From: Petrocella sp. FN5
GTDB lineage: Bacteria; Bacillota; Clostridia; Lachnospirales; Vallitaleaceae
Assembly: GCF_029210395.1 (NCBI RefSeq)
Contig: NZ_JARGDP010000012.1
Span: 1 to 60,262, forward strand
Direction: 5' to 3'
Length of the DNA: 60,262 bases
How positions within the stretch are numbered: the stretch's first letter is position 1; each line of letters opens with the position of its first letter. Shown piece by piece: positions 36,202-44,749 of the stretch. Under the pieces are notes generated by a model. That model was not told where the DNA came from and did no database searches. It saw only the letters and a program-made list of their open reading frames with translations. Position numbers and translations under genes: made by a program.

Positions 36202-37797
36202 ATGAAAAAGTCCATTATAATTATTGATGATGAAATGCCATCTAGGGAATCACTAAAAGCGTTTATGGCTTGGGATAAGACAGACTATTATATTTTGGAA
36301 GAATTCGATAATGGTCCTGAGGCCATAGCATTTTATCGGAATAATAAAGTAGACATCATTATTACGGATATTCAGATGCCGATTATGGATGGCTTGGCGT
36401 TCATCAAAATCATTAAGAGTATAAACAAGCAACAAGAGATTATTGTGCTAAGTTGCCATGAAAAATTCTCATACGCTAGAGAGGTCATGCGCTATGGTGT
36501 CAATGACTATCTCATTAAGGATATGCTTACCAAGGAAGACCTTCTTGAAGCGCTTAATAAGAGCAAAAGACAGCATCAAGATTTTATTGAAGAAAAAGGA
36601 TTTACTACCTCTTTGGATGTATCTATTGATAAGCTATTAGAAGAGGATGCTACTTATGACTGCTCACCAGAGGTTGTAGCGTGTTATCATATTCTTTTAG
36701 TTGTAGCTTTTGATGCGCCTGTAGTTAGCAATGATACGATGAACTGCGATGTTGATTCGGAAGGTATAGAAAAAGTTAGAAACGCTTTAGGAGTGAAATT
36801 AGGTATTTCAGGAAATCGATTGGCACAAAAAGGAAGTCTTGAATGGGTCCTCCTTACAGAAATAAATCAGGTAAGCAGCCAGCTAAAGTATATTTATGAT
36901 AGTCAGAACATGGCAACAAGGGTCAGGAAAATCATATCTGAAATTATGCTTTGTGATTTCACCATTGGTATCAGTCGAGGTTTTAAGGGCGTCACGGATA
37001 TCGTATCAAGATATGAAGAGGCAAGTGAAGCATGTAAATACAGGGTTTTTCTTGGTGAGAACAAAAATATATTTTATAATACAGTTTTTACACAAATGAC
37101 GAACTTCAATCCAAATCGTTTGGATAAAATGATCGATAGGGCACAAAAGTATATGGATGAAGGCAATTTAAAGGCGATGCTGGAGACGGTTGAAACGATT
37201 TACTTAGAAGACATTAAGGGATTCATGCAGTACAATTATATTCGTTATGTGAATGCGCGTATTGTTTCCCTGCTGGTTGACTATATCGGAAAAAATGATT
37301 TATCTTATGCGTGGGTCTTTGGCAAAAACTTTATTCCACTAAATGAGTTGGAGGAAAGCAATACCATTGAGGAAATCATTGCTTGGTTTTCAAGAGTTAT
37401 AGAGAGAGTTGTTAAGAAAGATCAGACTGAAGTGGAAATGAAATATAGCTTGAGGGTTATGCAAACCATTCATTTAATCAATAAACATTATACAGAAGGC
37501 ATACAGCTTACGGATTTATCTCAAAGGTTAGGCATACATAAAGTATATTTATCCAGAATTTTCAAAGAAGAGACAGGGAAAAATGTAACTCAATATATAC
37601 AGGAACTGAAAATTAATGATGTAAAAAAGATGTTGATAGGAGCCAATCAATCTATCCAGGAAATAGCTGAGACGTTAAATTATTCAAGTTCACAGCAACT
37701 CTCATCCGTATTTAAAAAAGAAACCGGTATGACCCCAAAAGCCTACAAAAAATTAATGTTTGGAAAATTGGTTAAGGCGTCAAAACTATATAGTTGA
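36202..37797 (+). CDS. YesN-type response regulator with AraC DNA-binding domain
   Basis: A 531-residue regulator. The receiver has IIDDE, the acceptor Asp in IIITDIQMPIMDG and Lys in YLIKDMLTKEDL. A long linker region leads to the AraC-type helix-turn-helix (LSQRLGIHKVYLSRIFKEET and GMTPKAYKKLMF). The start is the ATG with GGAGG 8 bases upstream; the ATG at 36187 would contain that site. The last nine codons (LVKASKLYS) and the stop lie inside a MITE-like element, so the native C-terminus was probably replaced. Confidence 0.93.
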   Translation: MKKSIIIIDDEMPSRESLKAFMAWDKTDYYILEEFDNGPEAIAFYRNNKVDIIITDIQMPIMDGLAFIKIIKSINKQQEIIVLSCHEKFSYAREVMRYGVNDYLIKDMLTKEDLLEALNKSKRQHQDFIEEKGFTTSLDVSIDKLLEEDATYDCSPEVVACYHILLVVAFDAPVVSNDTMNCDVDSEGIEKVRNALGVKLGISGNRLAQKGSLEWVLLTEINQVSSQLKYIYDSQNMATRVRKIISEIMLCDFTIGISRGFKGVTDIVSRYEEASEACKYRVFLGENKNIFYNTVFTQMTNFNPNRLDKMIDRAQKYMDEGNLKAMLETVETIYLEDIKGFMQYNYIRYVNARIVSLLVDYIGKNDLSYAWVFGKNFIPLNELEESNTIEEIIAWFSRVIERVVKKDQTEVEMKYSLRVMQTIHLINKHYTEGIQLTDLSQRLGIHKVYLSRIFKEETGKNVTQYIQELKINDVKKMLIGANQSIQEIAETLNYSSSQQLSSVFKKETGMTPKAYKKLMFGKLVKASKLYS

Positions 37798-37888
37798 ACT
37801 TTCTCATACCATATATAGTTACGAATGTATCAACGTAATCTATATATGGCATGTGAATTAAGTGAAACTTAGTTTTGACCCTTTAACC
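37770..37888. repeat. MITE-like palindromic element, full copy
   Basis: A 119-bp element with terminal inverted repeats GGTTAAGGCGTCAAAACTA and TTAGTTTTGACCCTTTAACC (a few mismatches). The centre has a second inverted repeat, CCATATATAG/CTATATATGG. It overlaps the 3' end of the response regulator gene and codes nothing of its own. The 50-bp copy at 28920-28969 is its reverse complement with 69 internal bases missing. Target-site duplications are not clear. Confidence 0.75.
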
Positions 37889-37894
37889 AAAAAT

Positions 37895-37941
37895 AGAGTT
37901 AAATTAACGTACAAAAGGTTAATTCGGGCTCTTTTTTTTTT
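37895..37941 (+). terminator. Rho-independent terminator after the SBP-kinase-regulator operon
   Basis: AGAG..AAATTAAC pairs imperfectly with GTTAATT..GGCTCT and is followed by a run of ten Ts. Confidence 0.75.
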
Positions 37942-38002
37942 GTGCAAAAAAACATATACTCATATAAATTCAAGGTAGAAAGCATGAAGAAAGGGGCAAA
38001 TA

Positions 38003-38716
38003 ATGATTATTGGACACAAAGGAACCTCCGCATACGCACCGGAAAATACACTGCCATCCATAAGAAAAGCTGTTGAGATGGGTGTGAAATGCATAGAAAT
38101 CGATGTGCAGTTGACGAAAGATAAGGAAATCGTCGTTATTCACGATTACACCCTTAATCGAACAACCAATGGAAAAGGTTGGATCAAAGAAAAAACTTTG
38201 AAAGAAATTAAAGATTATGATGCAGGTAGTTGGTTTGGCAAAGCATTTGAGGATGAAAAAGTACCGACACTTGCGGAAGTGGCTGAGATTATACCGAAGG
38301 ATGTATGGTTGAATATCGAAATCAAAAGCATTGCCAGAGAGCGAGGCGATATTGAGGCGCGTATATGGGCCATTATAAAAGCTCATGACATTTTAGATAG
38401 GGTTATCATATCATCTTTTGACCATGTAAGCCTGCTTAAGTTTAGAAAGCTGGATCAGGATATAAAAATAGGTCTTTTAATCTACGCTTATTGGATACAC
38501 CCATGGGAAATGATTGAGCAATCCGGTATCAAACCCTACAGTATTCATCCGGCAATAGAATATTTAGATGAGGCTTTTGTAGCAGAAGGTAAGAAAAGAG
38601 GTTACAAAGTGTTTCCATATACGATCAATACAAAAGATGAATATCTCTATGCTATGAAATTAGGTGTAGATGGGATTTTTAGTGATTATCCGGATATGGC
38701 AGAAAGAAATCAGTAA
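38003..38716 (+). CDS. Glycerophosphodiester phosphodiesterase
   Basis: A 237-residue cytoplasmic enzyme of the GDPD family that releases glycerol 3-phosphate and an alcohol (for example choline) from glycerophosphodiesters. The catalytic pieces are present: IIGHKGTSAYAPENT, CIEIDVQLTKD (Glu-x-Asp), VVIHDYTLNRTT and NIEIKS. AAAGGGG precedes the ATG. It lies just before two BCCT carriers, which commonly move choline, carnitine or betaine; a link through choline metabolism is plausible but unproven. Confidence 0.92.
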   Translation: MIIGHKGTSAYAPENTLPSIRKAVEMGVKCIEIDVQLTKDKEIVVIHDYTLNRTTNGKGWIKEKTLKEIKDYDAGSWFGKAFEDEKVPTLAEVAEIIPKDVWLNIEIKSIARERGDIEARIWAIIKAHDILDRVIISSFDHVSLLKFRKLDQDIKIGLLIYAYWIHPWEMIEQSGIKPYSIHPAIEYLDEAFVAEGKKRGYKVFPYTINTKDEYLYAMKLGVDGIFSDYPDMAERNQ

Positions 38717-38771
38717 AGGGCTAGAATGCAAAATTCATTTAATGAAATTGCAAATATAAGGAGGAAGTGAA

Positions 38772-40352
38772 ATGAACATAATTAAGAAATTCAAAGAAGG
38801 ACCGAAGATTGATAAAGCAATTTATTGGCCTTCAGTAATCATCACCATTGCACTTGCAGTCTATTTTGTATTGAATCCAAAGAGCAGTTTGGTCAAACTG
38901 AATGCCGTATTCAATTATATGACAAATGAGTTGGGATGGACTTACATTTGGTTTACCTTAGCGGCTTTTGCCAGTGCGATTTATTTGATATTTGGTAAGT
39001 ATGGTAAGGTTATATTGGGGGCACCTGGGGAAAAACCCGATTTTTCAACCTTCTCTTGGATCGGTATGATTTTTACCGCATCGACAGGTTCTTCATTGCT
39101 TTATTGGGGAACCATTGAATGGATTTATTACTGGCAGTCACCACCTTTTGGTGCAGAAGTAGGATCATGGCAGGCAGCTGAATGGGCATCTACTTATGGT
39201 CTATTCCACTGGGGAGCAACAGCTTGGGCCATGTATGCAGTTGTATCGGTCGCCATCGCTTATGTCTATCACGTAAGAAAAAAACCGATACTAAGATTAT
39301 CAGAAGCCTGCAGAGGTTTAATGGGTGACAGAGTAGACGGTTGGATGGGTAAACTTATTGATATATTTTTTGTGTTTGGTCTTATAGGTGGTGTTACAAC
39401 TTCCATGGGACTTGGAACACCGATGCTTACAGCAGGTATTTCTAAGCTTACTGGTATTGTGCACACTCAGGAATTGGAGATTATAGTTATTACAGTATGG
39501 ACATTATCCATCGGTGTTACAGTATTCCTTGGTCTTGAAAAAGGTATTAGAAGACTTTCAGATCTTAATATTTACTTGGCATTTGGTGTGTTGACATTTT
39601 TGCTCGTACTTGGTGGGCATACAGTATTCATTCTTAATCAATCAACGACAGCAATGGGACTTATGTTCTCAGAACTCATTAATATGAGTTTTTGGACAGA
39701 TGCCGTAGGTCAATCCAAACATCCACAATGGTGGACAATTTTCTACTGGGCTTGGTGGGTAGTCTATGCTCCGGCTATGGGTCTGTATATTGCTAAAATA
39801 TCAAAAGGTAGAAGCATTAAGCAAGTTGTTCTAGGTTCTGTTTTTTGGGGATCTCTAGGTTGTTGGGTATTCTTCTCAATCCTTGGCAACTACTCCATGG
39901 GTCTTCAGTTGAGTTTTAATAATCCGGAATTATTTCCTGGCAGAGGTTTAGATGTCATATCTATATTTGAAAATCTAGGTCCTGCATGGGCAGTTGTGGA
40001 GACGATAGCAGCAGCACCTCTTGGAAATATACTTCTGTTTGCATTTATTCTACTGGCCTTTATTTCTATGGTAACCGGACAGACGACAATTGCTTTTACT
40101 TTGGCATCGGTTACGACAAAAGAGTTAAAAGAAGACGATGAACCTGCCAGATGGAATTCCTTTTTATGGGCATTGATATTAGGCTCCATATCTATCTCCC
40201 TCCTATTATTCAATGCATTAAAGCCATTGCAGACCACCTCTATTGTGGCCGCTTTCCCCTTAATGTTCGTATTGATCATTGTAGCGGTCTCATTCTTTAA
40301 AATGATAGAAAAAGATAAGGTGGTTGAAAAAAGGGAAGGAAATAAGGAGTAG
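38772..40352 (+). CDS. BCCT-family transporter
   Basis: A 526-residue carrier of the betaine/carnitine/choline family with twelve membrane helices. STGSSLLYWGTIEW replaces the glycine-rich GMGIG segment of sodium-coupled members and is closer to the CaiT-like exchangers. The aromatic box region FYWAWWVVYAPAMGLYIAKI is intact. AGGAGG precedes the ATG. Substrate probably a quaternary amine, by family. It lies 55 bases after the phosphodiesterase gene. Confidence 0.93.
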   Translation: MNIIKKFKEGPKIDKAIYWPSVIITIALAVYFVLNPKSSLVKLNAVFNYMTNELGWTYIWFTLAAFASAIYLIFGKYGKVILGAPGEKPDFSTFSWIGMIFTASTGSSLLYWGTIEWIYYWQSPPFGAEVGSWQAAEWASTYGLFHWGATAWAMYAVVSVAIAYVYHVRKKPILRLSEACRGLMGDRVDGWMGKLIDIFFVFGLIGGVTTSMGLGTPMLTAGISKLTGIVHTQELEIIVITVWTLSIGVTVFLGLEKGIRRLSDLNIYLAFGVLTFLLVLGGHTVFILNQSTTAMGLMFSELINMSFWTDAVGQSKHPQWWTIFYWAWWVVYAPAMGLYIAKISKGRSIKQVVLGSVFWGSLGCWVFFSILGNYSMGLQLSFNNPELFPGRGLDVISIFENLGPAWAVVETIAAAPLGNILLFAFILLAFISMVTGQTTIAFTLASVTTKELKEDDEPARWNSFLWALILGSISISLLLFNALKPLQTTSIVAAFPLMFVLIIVAVSFFKMIEKDKVVEKREGNKE

Positions 40353-40369
40353 TATTTCCAGATTTTGGA

Positions 40370-40397
40370 GAAAGCCATGGATGACTCCATGGCTTTC
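40370..40397 (+). other. Perfect hairpin between the two BCCT genes
   Basis: GAAAGCCATGGA and TCCATGGCTTTC form a perfect 12-bp stem with loop TGAC. No T-run follows, so it may be an mRNA processing or stability element that adjusts the ratio of the two carriers; that is inference. Confidence 0.6.
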
Positions 40398-40418
40398 ATT
40401 AATAATAGGGGTGTGACT

Positions 40419-41981
40419 ATGTTTGAACTAATTATAGAAAGAATAAGAAACAAAGTTGTATTTATTTTATCAATTTTAATTATTTCAGCTACTTCATTAT
40501 GGGGAATATTTTCCCCTGATTCCTTAGGAAAAATGGCTTCATCTGCTTTTGGATTTTTAGTAACAAGATTTGGTTGGTTTTATCTTTTGTCGGTATCTAT
40601 TTTTCTTTTCTTTTGTATATACTTAATATTTAGTCCATACCGTAACCTGAAGCTTGGACAAGATGAGTCAAAACCTCAATTTTCTAACTTCTCATGGTTT
40701 GCTATGCTTTTTAGTGCAGGTATGGCCATTGGTCTTATATTTTGGGGTGTGGCAGAACCACTCAGTCATTTCATAAATCCGCCCTATGGGCTTGCAGAAG
40801 CTGGTAGCCAAAAAGCAGCAGAGTTATCACTTCGGTTTTCATTTTTTCATTGGGGTTTGCATGCTTGGGCGAACTATGCATTATTTGGTCTTGCTATAGC
40901 CTATTTTCAGCTAAGAAAAGGTTATCCGGGTCTCGTCAGTAGTATATTTATACCAATTATAGGTGAACGACATGCAAAAGGGATTATCGGCATGTTAATA
41001 GACTTATTAGCCATTTTTGCTACGGTAACAGGTATTGCTACAGATTTGGGATTAGGAACACTTCAGATTAACAGTGGATTAAACATGCTTTATAATGTAC
41101 CTGAAACAAGAACCGTTCAGGTAATCATCATACTCGTAGCGACAGTTTGTTTTATCACTTCAGCAGTAAAAGGCCTAGATAAGGGTATAAAGAAGTTGTC
41201 AGTTTTTAATTTGGTATTGTCCATATTCTTGCTTGTTATAGCAGTTGTAATTGGCCCCCAATTAGAAATGGCGAAAGGTCTGATAAAAGGTATACAAGAT
41301 TATGGTTTGCATTTTATCGGTGATGGTTTACCATGGTTTGCTTTGAAGGATCATAGTGAGTGGTTGGGCAATTGGACAATTTTCTATTGGGCATGGTGGA
41401 TAGCTTGGACACCTTTTGTTGGCACTTTCATAGCACGCATCTCATGGGGAAGAACCATAAAGGAGTTTATTCTTGGTGTTTTATTCATACCTACTCTAGG
41501 TTCCATGGTTTGGTTCTGTGTTTTTGGTGTACTTGGAACCCATCAAGGCCTTGAAGTTGCTAAAACTGCCTTAACATCCATTCCAACAGCTTACTTTACT
41601 ATAATGGATTGGTACCCCTTAAGTGGATTAATTTCCTTTGTCACGGTGCTATTATTATTCATTTTTTTTGTGACCTCTGCAGACTCATCTACTTTTGTTC
41701 TTGGTATTTATACATCAGGTGGGAACCCTAATCCCTCAACAAAAAAGAAAGTGGCTTGGGGGGTTACTCAATCTTTTTTAGCCTTGGCATTATTGCTTGC
41801 AGGAGGGCTTGAGGTTTTGCAAACAGCCAACATTGTAGCTGCATTTCCTTTTGCTATTATTATGTTACTTTCGATTGTTGCATTAATGAAGTCTCTTAGG
41901 GAAGAAGTAGTGACGTGTACGACAAAACTAAAAACAAATAAATTAAGTTCTTATTATTTGACAAAAAAACAGGATACTTGA
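40419..41981 (+). CDS. BCCT-family transporter, second copy
   Basis: A 520-residue carrier. GMAIGLIFWGVAEPLSHF has the Gly-rich unwound helix typical of the family, with Ala at the second glycine, and FYWAWWIAWTPFVGTFIARI is the aromatic substrate site. The start at 40419 has AGGGGTG about 6 bases upstream; an upstream ATG at 40365 has no such site and lies within the hairpin region. The two carriers differ in their coupling segments, which suggests different substrates or energy coupling. Confidence 0.92.
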   Translation: MFELIIERIRNKVVFILSILIISATSLWGIFSPDSLGKMASSAFGFLVTRFGWFYLLSVSIFLFFCIYLIFSPYRNLKLGQDESKPQFSNFSWFAMLFSAGMAIGLIFWGVAEPLSHFINPPYGLAEAGSQKAAELSLRFSFFHWGLHAWANYALFGLAIAYFQLRKGYPGLVSSIFIPIIGERHAKGIIGMLIDLLAIFATVTGIATDLGLGTLQINSGLNMLYNVPETRTVQVIIILVATVCFITSAVKGLDKGIKKLSVFNLVLSIFLLVIAVVIGPQLEMAKGLIKGIQDYGLHFIGDGLPWFALKDHSEWLGNWTIFYWAWWIAWTPFVGTFIARISWGRTIKEFILGVLFIPTLGSMVWFCVFGVLGTHQGLEVAKTALTSIPTAYFTIMDWYPLSGLISFVTVLLLFIFFVTSADSSTFVLGIYTSGGNPNPSTKKKVAWGVTQSFLALALLLAGGLEVLQTANIVAAFPFAIIMLLSIVALMKSLREEVVTCTTKLKTNKLSSYYLTKKQDT

Positions 41982-42141
41982 TTGTTGTTTTTTAGCATAA
42001 GGTGTATAGTAGCAATAATAGTATTTGAAATTCAATAAAATGAAACTAAAGATAGGTAAGAGATACTTTGATGGAGAAAGAAGCTTTTCTTTTATTTTGC
42101 GTTCAGTTGGATACAATTAGTTTAAGTAGGGGTGTTAAAAT

Positions 42142-42987
42142 ATGAATAAAATGAGTCAAAAAAACATTGCCATTAATGAAAGCAACAAAAGTCATATATG
42201 GAATATACCGGCTTTTTTGGTCATCAGTGTATTAACGATGGTAACGGGCGTTTTACTACTGATTGACTTACCAAGACTTCAATTACTGGATTATGTCGTA
42301 GATTTGAATGCTTTGATTAAAAGCATGTTTACCATATTTTTAGCTTGCGTTATTGGCTCTACCATTGGCTGGGAGCGGGAGAGCCGAAATAGACCAGCAG
42401 GTCTTAGAACGTACGCACTTGTGTGTATGGGTTCAGCGCTTGTTATGATTACTTCATTTAGTATTTTTGAAGCCTATCATACAGTGGTGAATTCGGACCC
42501 AGCTAGACTCGGTGCTCAAGTTATAAGCGGTATTGGTTTTCTTGGCGCTGGTACCATCATCAGGGATAAATTCTCTGTTAAGGGACTTACAACAGCAGCT
42601 TCCTTGTGGGTTGTGGCTTGTATTGGATTGGCTATTGGGTCCGGTATGTACTTGACCAGTATGATTATCAGTATTGTGGTTTATTATATCTTACATAATT
42701 TAAGGTGTATGGAAGACATTAAGGCTGAAAAAATGAACTATGAGATTCTCATTCGTTTAAAAGAAGAGAATGGGCAAATAAAAGCCATTCACAAAATTAT
42801 GGATAAATATGAAATTGTTGTTAGGGATATTAACATTGTTTATGGTCAAACCAGTTTTTTAGAAGAGGACAATGAAGATATTAATATTGTGATTCATGCC
42901 ATGATTTTGGATCATTTTATTGATAAATTGATTGTTGAATTGAGTGGCCTAAGTGGTGTTGTATCGTTTTCATGTGGTGAGGAGTAG
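42142..42987 (+). CDS. MgtC/SapB-family membrane protein
   Basis: A 281-residue protein with about five membrane helices and a cytoplasmic C-terminal domain. The signature stretch GSTIGWERESRNRPAGLRTY followed by VISGIGFLGAGTII is intact. MgtC-like proteins are linked to magnesium homeostasis and acid or virulence adaptation, but the molecular activity is not settled. It is preceded by a 160-bp gap and is convergent with the next gene. Confidence 0.88.
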   Translation: MNKMSQKNIAINESNKSHIWNIPAFLVISVLTMVTGVLLLIDLPRLQLLDYVVDLNALIKSMFTIFLACVIGSTIGWERESRNRPAGLRTYALVCMGSALVMITSFSIFEAYHTVVNSDPARLGAQVISGIGFLGAGTIIRDKFSVKGLTTAASLWVVACIGLAIGSGMYLTSMIISIVVYYILHNLRCMEDIKAEKMNYEILIRLKEENGQIKAIHKIMDKYEIVVRDINIVYGQTSFLEEDNEDINIVIHAMILDHFIDKLIVELSGLSGVVSFSCGEE

Positions 42988-43004
42988 GAGGGGGCATGGT
43001 CGAT

Positions 43005-43502
43005 TTAGGCTTTTGTAACATCCTTTTGATAGTAGACAACACTTAGTAATTCATTGTGTTTTTCTGCAACATTAACAAGTCTGCCGCCATATATAAAGCC
43101 TTTTTTCTCATGCAGTAGGATACTTCCTTGATTGCCTTCCGTAATAACAGAGATTAATTGTTTTATTTTTGGAGCATGATAAGCGGCTTCTATAATAGCA
43201 TCCATTAGACGACTTCCTACCCCTTTGCCTTGAGCCTTTTTACTAACATATATGGAGATTTCTGCACTACAATATGCAGTCTCTCGTTTTCTACCATATG
43301 GCGATAAAGATGCAAAACCAAGGAGTTGACCATCATCTTCAAAAATCAGAATGGGATAAGCTTCTTGGTGTTCTTTTAACCATCTTTGACCTTCTTCATA
43401 GGTCAGCGGTTCCTCTTCAAAGGAGGCAGTACCGTTTAGAATACTATCATTATATATGTCCAGTAATACCGGAATATCATTTTCCATTGCTTTTCTAATC
43501 AT
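43005..43502 (-). CDS. GNAT N-acetyltransferase, phosphinothricin acetyltransferase-like
   Basis: A 165-residue acetyltransferase. The acetyl-CoA loop is KAQGKGVGSRLMDAII, and the N-terminal MIRKAMENDIPVLLDIYND plus NGTASFEEEP match the PAT/MddA group that acetylates methionine sulfoximine, phosphinothricin and similar amino acids. GGGAGG lies 6 bases before the chosen ATG. Actual substrate unknown. Confidence 0.88.
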   Translation of the reverse strand: MIRKAMENDIPVLLDIYNDSILNGTASFEEEPLTYEEGQRWLKEHQEAYPILIFEDDGQLLGFASLSPYGRKRETAYCSAEISIYVSKKAQGKGVGSRLMDAIIEAAYHAPKIKQLISVITEGNQGSILLHEKKGFIYGGRLVNVAEKHNELLSVVYYQKDVTKA

Positions 43503-43605
43503 ATCGCTCCTCCCAAATGCCATAAAAATTTAAAGTACTAACAGTTTATCACATAATCTGTATAAGGTACAAAATGAGAATGAAAAAAGTATAAAATAGG
43601 GAGAC

Positions 43606-43652
43606 AAAAAAGCTGTAAAATCTTATAGAATCAAGGTTTTACAGCTTTTTCA
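43606..43652 (-). terminator. Rho-independent terminator after tRNA-Arg
   Basis: On the minus strand AAAAAGCTGTAAAA pairs with TTTTACAGCTTTTTT, ending in a T-run. Confidence 0.85.
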
Positions 43653-43657
43653 TTTAG

Positions 43658-43731
43658 CGCACGCAGTAGGACTTGAACCCACAACATTCTGATCCGAAGT
43701 CAGACGCTCTATCCAATTGAACTATGCGTGC
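43658..43731 (-). tRNA. tRNA-Arg, anticodon TCG
   Basis: The minus strand folds as a cloverleaf. Acceptor arms are GCACGCA and TGCGTGC with discriminator G; the anticodon stem TCTGA/TCAGA encloses the loop CTTCGGA, giving anticodon TCG (Arg, CGA and related codons). The T arm contains GGGTTCAAGTCC. The CCA end is not encoded. It sits downstream of the dnaI-like gene and is followed by its own terminator. Confidence 0.93.
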
Positions 43732-43758
43732 TTATATCTAAACCTTATGGGTTAAGAT

Positions 43759-44748
43759 CTATAAAAACTTTTGTAAGCGAATATCGGAACCGATAAAGCC
43801 TACAGATAAGTAATTACCATAAATACGTGAAACAATACGATCGGTATATTGGTTGCTCCATGCACTTGGTGGTAAGTTTGTTGAGATGACAACAGGCTTC
43901 TTGTCCAGCATGCGTGTGTTAATGATATTAAACAGCTCCGATGTAGTAAAAGCATTGTTGATCTCAGTACCAAGGTCATCAATAATGAGTAAATCACATT
44001 CGTATAGGTTTTGAATCTCGTCTAATGTTACATGGCCCTCTTCGTTATGAAAGCGGTAAGTCTCAAGAAGCTTGAACAAACCAAAGGCCGTCAGATAGAT
44101 AACCGTGTGTCCTGTATCTAGTAATACTTTTGCAATACAGTTACACAGATAAGTCTTGCCTAAGCCGGCTTGACCGTAGAGAATGAGATTGTTGTATTTT
44201 GTGTCAAATTGCTCAGCAAAGTTGTAACAGATTTTATAATTGAAGGCTGCAATATCTCTTGGTGATTTACCAATATTTTTATCTACCTCATTACTATAAT
44301 GGTCAAGAGAGAAATTGTCAAAGTTTTCTTTTTGTAAAATGGCATTTAAATGACTTTGCTCATAGGAAAAGTTGATGATTTCTTGGTTGAGGCAATGACA
44401 TTTAGCATGTTCGATGTAGCCGGAATCCTTACAATCTTCGCAATCATAGATGGGTGCCAGATAATCACTTGGGTAACCTGCATCTTGCAAGACTTTCTTT
44501 TTCTGTTGAGATAAACGACTGACTTTTTCTTGCAGATCTGTTAGGAGTGCCTGTCGCTTATTTGGGTTTTCCACAATTTGCCGTGTTAAGGAAGCGGATA
44601 AGGATGAAATCTGCTCATCAATGGCCTGAAGTACAGGGTACGCCTTATAAACCTTATCTTTTCTGGCATAATAAATCTGCTGGTTTTTTAAACGACGTTG
44701 GTCGATAATATTTAGGATATGTTTAAACTGTGATCTAGTAAGACCCAT
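43759..44748 (-). CDS. DnaI/DnaC-like helicase loader ATPase
   Basis: A 329-residue AAA+ protein that would load the replicative helicase onto DNA. A cysteine cluster (CEDCKDSGYIEHAKCHC) forms a zinc-binding site, and the ATPase part has Walker A YGQAGLGKTYLCN and Walker B LLIIDDLGTE. Its ATG lies one base after the stop codon of the DnaD-like gene, with GAGG 7 bases upstream inside that gene, so translation is coupled. A longer start would overlap the upstream gene by 32 bases and is less likely. Confidence 0.92.
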   Translation of the reverse strand: MGLTRSQFKHILNIIDQRRLKNQQIYYARKDKVYKAYPVLQAIDEQISSLSASLTRQIVENPNKRQALLTDLQEKVSRLSQQKKKVLQDAGYPSDYLAPIYDCEDCKDSGYIEHAKCHCLNQEIINFSYEQSHLNAILQKENFDNFSLDHYSNEVDKNIGKSPRDIAAFNYKICYNFAEQFDTKYNNLILYGQAGLGKTYLCNCIAKVLLDTGHTVIYLTAFGLFKLLETYRFHNEEGHVTLDEIQNLYECDLLIIDDLGTEINNAFTTSELFNIINTRMLDKKPVVISTNLPPSAWSNQYTDRIVSRIYGNYLSVGFIGSDIRLQKFL

Positions 44749-44749
44749 A

